Source of the DNA: Tubiluchus corallicola
Lineage: Eukaryota; Priapulida; Priapulimorpha; Priapulimorphida; Tubiluchidae
Direction of reading: 5' to 3'
Assembly (NCBI GenBank): GCA_030141605.1
Contig: JAQGDQ010002372.1
Location: 684,001 to 748,000 of the forward strand
Length of the DNA stretch: 64,000 bases
Shown here: piece after piece, positions 38,500 to 64,000 of the stretch
Numbering within the stretch: position 1 is the first letter of the stretch
Layout: the number at the start of each line of letters is the position of its first letter
The notes under the pieces: generated by a model
The model's database searches: none
What the model saw: the letters and a program-made list of their open reading frames with translations, nothing else
What the model was told of the DNA's origin: nothing
Program-made: the position numbers and the translations under genes

Positions 38500-39171
38500 A
38501 TGGATTGGTTATTTGGTCGAAGGAAAACACCAGAAGAAATGCTGAGGCAAAACCAGCGTACCCTCAATAAAGCCATGAGAGAATTAGACCGTGAGCGTAC
38601 AAAAATGGAACAATCAGAAAAGAAGATTATAGCTGATATAAAGAAAATGGCTAAGCAAGGACAAATGGATGCAGTTAAAATAATGGCAAAGGACCTGGTT
38701 CGAACTCGTCGTTATTGTAAAAAATTTATGTTGATGAGAGCAAATATTCAGGCTGTGTCACTCAAAATTCAAACATTGAAATCGACAAATTCCATGGCTC
38801 AAGCTATGAAAGGTGTTACAAAAGCAATGACAAATATGAACAAGCAAATGAAGCTGCCTCAAATTCAAAAGATTATGATGGAATTTGAAAAGCAGTCTGA
38901 AATTATGGATATGAAAGAGGAGATGATGGCTGATGTAATCGATGATGCAATGGGCGATGAGGAAGATGAAGAAGAAAGTGACGCTGTTGTTGCACAAGTA
39001 TTGGATGAACTTGGTCTGCAAATGACAGATGAACTTTCCTCACTCCCACAGGCAGCTGGATCACTGAAAGCATCAACACTGCCAGGAGCACAACAGCCTG
39101 TGGCAGCCGGAGGAACTCCTGATGCAGATGATGATCTACAAGCCAGATTAAATAATCTCAGGAGAGAGTGA
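38500..39171 (+). CDS. CHMP2A: CHMP2A copy 2 (ESCRT-III), Ala21Thr
   Basis: It is identical to the first copy over all 223 residues except position 21, where GCC (Ala) is ACC (Thr). The frame, N-terminal amphipathic segment, acidic linker and C-terminal MIT-interacting motif are intact, so the product should be functional. Ala21 lies in the conserved NQRALN segment of helix 1, so Thr is unusual for the family. The upstream acceptor-like site (ending at 38462) and the polyA hexamer are also present, so this copy has the same local signals as the first. Whether it is a real paralogue or the second allele placed in tandem by assembly cannot be told from sequence alone. Confidence 0.93.
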   Translation: MDWLFGRRKTPEEMLRQNQRTLNKAMRELDRERTKMEQSEKKIIADIKKMAKQGQMDAVKIMAKDLVRTRRYCKKFMLMRANIQAVSLKIQTLKSTNSMAQAMKGVTKAMTNMNKQMKLPQIQKIMMEFEKQSEIMDMKEEMMADVIDDAMGDEEDEEESDAVVAQVLDELGLQMTDELSSLPQAAGSLKASTLPGAQQPVAAGGTPDADDDLQARLNNLRRE

Positions 39172-39203
39172 AAGTAATCTATTTCTACTTTGCATTATGT
39201 GAA

Positions 39204-39209
39204 AATAAA
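39204..39209 (+). promoter_or_regulatory. PolyA signal of CHMP2A copy 2
   Basis: AATAAA in the same position relative to the stop codon as in the first copy. Confidence 0.6.
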
Positions 39210-41340
39210 ACAGCCTTTGACAACTGGAGTCAAGTTTTTATTTACTGAGAATAGTTAGGTTACTTGTAGATTCGGATATAAAAATTCTGTCAGGTACAGT
39301 CAAAGACTTCAATTTTACGGTATTCTTGTGTCGCCAAATTGTCATTATCTGCAATTATGAAACTTGTTTTACATAATGTACATTACTGAGTAAACAACAT
39401 AAACAGCATTTCCTTGTGTGCATTATACTCTGCATGTCGGTATGGCACCATATTGAAAGATTAAGTTGTAAAAATGTGATATATTAATTAGTTTTTATAT
39501 GACCAACATTGAACTCTGATAGCTAATGCATTGATATTGACATGCTAGTCTGAATTTTTTTTGTTGTTGTCTTCATCAGTCAAGTTCGGATTATTTCAGT
39601 GTAATGTCATGTCTTATCATCAACACCATGTGAACAATTTCTTCAAATTTGTTTATTTGGTTTTCATATGTGTGCTCAACAAACCAAAACTGTCCATAAG
39701 TTGGCATAGTTCAAGCTATGTTACAATGACTCAAAATAACATGTAGAAAAATTGGGTCAATATCAGTTATTTTTACAAAAATAAACGCTAAATTTACTGG
39801 GCTTCATAACTGTAACTGCAGTGTTCTTTTACAAAGTCCACTTTTAGCAACCACTTTTCCATACGTTGATAGTGTTTTTGTAGAAATGTGACAAAAAAAT
39901 GGCAAACTTCAGGACCGCTTTTGTCAAAATAATGTTTTTCATGATGCAGCATGCACCTCAACGTTGACATCTGTGCTTAGAAATAATGTAGAGTAATGGC
40001 CAATGAGCTAGGTATCAAAGTGGAAAATCAGGAAGTGTGAATAACTAGGAATGCCTACCTGCCGACTTATGGACGTTTTTCCTATGCAAACAGGATTGTG
40101 AACAAGTCAGTAGTTGATACCTTATATGCATAGTCTCATCAACAGAAACCAATGCATATAGTGTTGCATAGCCTGGTTAATTTTTTCCTGGCCAGTTTGT
40201 TACTAAACAGTGTATGTCTTTCTCTAAGCAACATACCACATTAAAGGTGTATGTATGAAACATCAGTGTTGAGGTTAAAATTATCACTCCTGTTCATTAG
40301 ACCTTTGGTTTTGAAATTATTTCTACATGCAGTTATTTTTAATTATTAATCATGTATGTGTATATGGTTAAAAATTAGTTTTATTTGATTCATTCTTTTA
40401 GATAAAACTGATCTAATAATTAGAAAATTTGTAAATTTAGCAAATAAAAAATGTAATAATTTTCAGTTGAATGATGTGGGTTTACTGTGGTAACGACTTT
40501 AGGTGAGAAAGCCAATTTTTAATGGCTTCAGTCTTCTAACCAGTAAGAGTGAACATTGTTAAAAATTTAGTGTAGAAAAATTTTATTCAAATAGTTATAG
40601 CTGGAATTGTAGAGTAACCTAGTGGCGCAACAGCTGTCGCTGTGTATGATAACCAGCATTAGCAATCAGTTGAAATTTCGATTCAATTGAAAATTATTTC
40701 GATCTTAGTTATGTAATGAAATGTCTCATAAAGTGCATTTTACATGTAAACTTTATACTGAGTAACACTCCTGAGTGAAAGCCCACAAAGTAAATACTGA
40801 GATAAGTTCAACATTTATTTGCAGTTGTACAGTGTACAACGTTACCTACGATTACAATTGCAATTCCTGGTAATAGCACTGCAAAAAGTAGCCCATGTCC
40901 AGTGGCTGTTTGTTCCTAGCTGCTTTCTTCAGTAATATTTGGATTTACTTACATTCCATTTCTTTCTTACATGCTTAGCATTACAGTGGCTGAGTCATCA
41001 TAATAGAACAGCTAACTACTGTGTAGGCTGCTGGGTGTCAGTGTGGAGAATCTAGGTAACCATTGAAACAGCAAGGCATGAAAATCATTAAACATGACTA
41101 ATGAAGGAACATATTTTCGTAATTTAGTGATAAAATACATTTATTACCACTGGTATACTCAATCACTTGAAGCAAAATGTCTTCATTCGTCTTTAAACAT
41201 AACTTATCTGGATAAAAACAATCAGTCACAAACCAATTTTTTCTTTTTTTTACCTTTTTGACAGGGGAACTATTTATGAGTTGACTTCATTAAGGAAAAA
41301 TATAGTCAAAAAACCGATTGATTCAGAAAAACAATTAAAC

Positions 41341-42012
41341 TGGCCGTCTTAACAGCATTATAGGTCCCCGGGCAAACCAGTGCACAGGGGCTCCTACATA
41401 AACAACCACTCACACGAATAAAAATGTAAATGGTCGATAAAATTAAACACATGGTAACTGTATTGGAACTTCCAACATGCTGCACAGCAATGCTTAATCA
41501 ACACAATATTTGAACAATATAGTATGAGCCTTGAAAAAACAGAAAAATTGTAAACAAATGTGCATAAATGATACATAACTGGGAAACCATACAAATGGAG
41601 ATGGCACAGTATAAAATTAACATGAATTATTTAGTATTAATCAAGTATATTCAACACAAACATTTGCGAAATTTCTTTGCAGAGAAATGCTTTATAACTG
41701 GCTTAAAGCCAATGGTCTTCATGATGTCATTTTCAATACACATGAGTGAAACTTAATTCAAACGCTGCTGCCTCAATGTGTTACAAAGCAGATTTTTTTT
41801 AAAAACTTCAGTCTTAAAAATGAAAGTCCTCTAGCATAGTTGGTTACCATCATGCACATGAAAATTCTGAGTGCAATTTCAACATTGAGAAAAACAGATT
41901 TCAATTATTTATTGACAGTAAGTCTCAACTCAACGTAGGTTACCACAGGGCCTCTATGCTCATGGAGCCACCAGGCAACTGCCCAGTGTGTCCATGCGTT
42001 AAGACAGCCCTC
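41341..42012. mobile_element. Possible hAT-like element with degraded ends next to integrin stop codon
   Basis: The left part reads TGGCCGTCTTAACAGCATTA, then GGTCCCCGGGCAAA. The right part, read on the minus strand, starts GAGGGCTGTCTTAACGCATG and continues with GGGCAGTTGCCTGGTGGCTCC. The shared GGC(C/T)GTCTTAAC..GCAT core in inverted orientation suggests terminal inverted repeats of an old element about 670 bp long. No target duplication was found. It ends 21 bp from the integrin alpha stop codon, so it would supply most of that gene's 3' UTR, possibly including the minus-strand AATAAA at 41908-41913. Confidence 0.4.
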
Positions 42013-42032
42013 AATGAAAACAAACATATCAC

Positions 42033-63496
<21,464 letters not shown>

Positions 63497-64000
63497 CTGT
63501 AAAAATATACAAAACAAATTAATTTCAATTCCACTAGAGCTCACGATTAAGTTTACACAGTCCTTTAAAAGAATAACATTCATTCTGTCTGCATTCTGTC
63601 AACACTGTCCACATGATCAGTTTTTACTGACAGTTACTATGCACATAGCTATCTGTTGAAGGGGTGTTCTCTTCATTTTTGAAATACATGTAGCACCAAG
63701 ATAGCTTGTTTGAAAACAAGCTTTGTTTTAGTATCTACTAGAAAGAGAAAGTGAAATGAAAAAAAGAACATCGGCAATAGTCTAGGTTGAAAATGCAAAA
63801 ATGAAATGGCCCCCAAATTCACAGAAAATTAAAATTAAGAAGCAAGTATGACATCTACTTCAGGCTAGTTGCACCTAAGGAATCCATTTCTGTCAATTTT
63901 ATTTGAAAAATAGTTGCCATTCTCAAAATAGCCACTAATAGAGTAGAAGAAAATCCAAAAAGTGTTTCTACAAAGTTCTGGAGGCATTTTTTTCAAAAAG
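63497..64000. other. Integrin alpha intron running out of the window
   Basis: No further exon was recognised upstream (rightward) of the exon ending at 63496. The signal peptide and most of the beta-propeller must be encoded beyond the window edge. Confidence 0.6.

Larger units (their letters stand above)
36357..41244 (+). repeat. Tandem segmental duplication, copy 2 (4,888 bp, contains CHMP2A)
   Basis: This is the second direct copy of 31469-36356. Similarity ends at 41252, where the shared T-run is followed by ACCTTTTTGACAG here but by ATATAGC in the first copy. The constant offset shows no net insertions or deletions. Confidence 0.95.

Overview
The window is a piece of an invertebrate animal nuclear genome. 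It is AT-rich, its genes are split by GT-AG introns of about 0.1 to 12 kb, UTRs are long, and it carries many transposon copies and simple repeats. The protein families (CBF-beta, METTL6, CHMP2A, Reeler/DOMON, integrin alpha) are animal or broadly eukaryotic. I cannot name the species. No prokaryotic operon, CRISPR array, rRNA or tRNA gene was seen.

Layout. At 3.65-4.63 kb lies a TA-flanked pogo/Tigger-like DNA transposon deletion derivative. At 6.8-9.1 kb (+) are the last three coding exons of a core-binding factor beta (CBF-beta/Brother) homologue. At 14.8-15.4 kb (-) is a decayed reverse-transcriptase relic. At 16.0-21.3 kb (+) is a complete five-exon gene for a secreted or surface Reeler+DOMON protein. 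It converges on a complete five-exon METTL6 tRNA m3C methyltransferase gene at 22.0-25.8 kb (-). From 26.0 to 30.5 kb there are only transposons: a hAT-type element with a perfect 8-bp target duplication, a THAP-like relic, the 3' end of a LINE, and a 913-bp element with 37-bp terminal inverted repeats and internal hairpins.

From 31.47 to 41.24 kb a 4,888-bp segment carrying a complete intronless CHMP2A (ESCRT-III) coding sequence is present twice in direct tandem. The copies keep one constant offset, and the only difference I saw is one base, giving Ala21 or Thr21. It is either a very recent duplication or an assembly artefact.

From 42.03 to 63.50 kb (-) are the last 15 coding exons of an integrin alpha gene: final propeller blade, thigh, calf domains, transmembrane helix and GFFTR tail. 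Its N-terminal exons lie beyond the right edge. One 12.2-kb intron holds a nested insertion: a (CT)n microsatellite was entered by a 5'-truncated LINE, and the LINE's 3' region was then entered at an (AT)n run by a full-length Ty3/gypsy retrotransposon (LTRs 309/311 identical). The gypsy pol frame is broken by a single-base shift between reverse transcriptase and RNase H.

The host genes are unrelated housekeeping, adhesion and transcription genes and do not form one system. I found no clear new defence or enzymatic system. The most notable items are the CHMP2A tandem duplication, the nested microsatellite-targeted insertion, the hairpin-rich TIR element, and the short Reeler+DOMON architecture without a cytochrome b561 domain.
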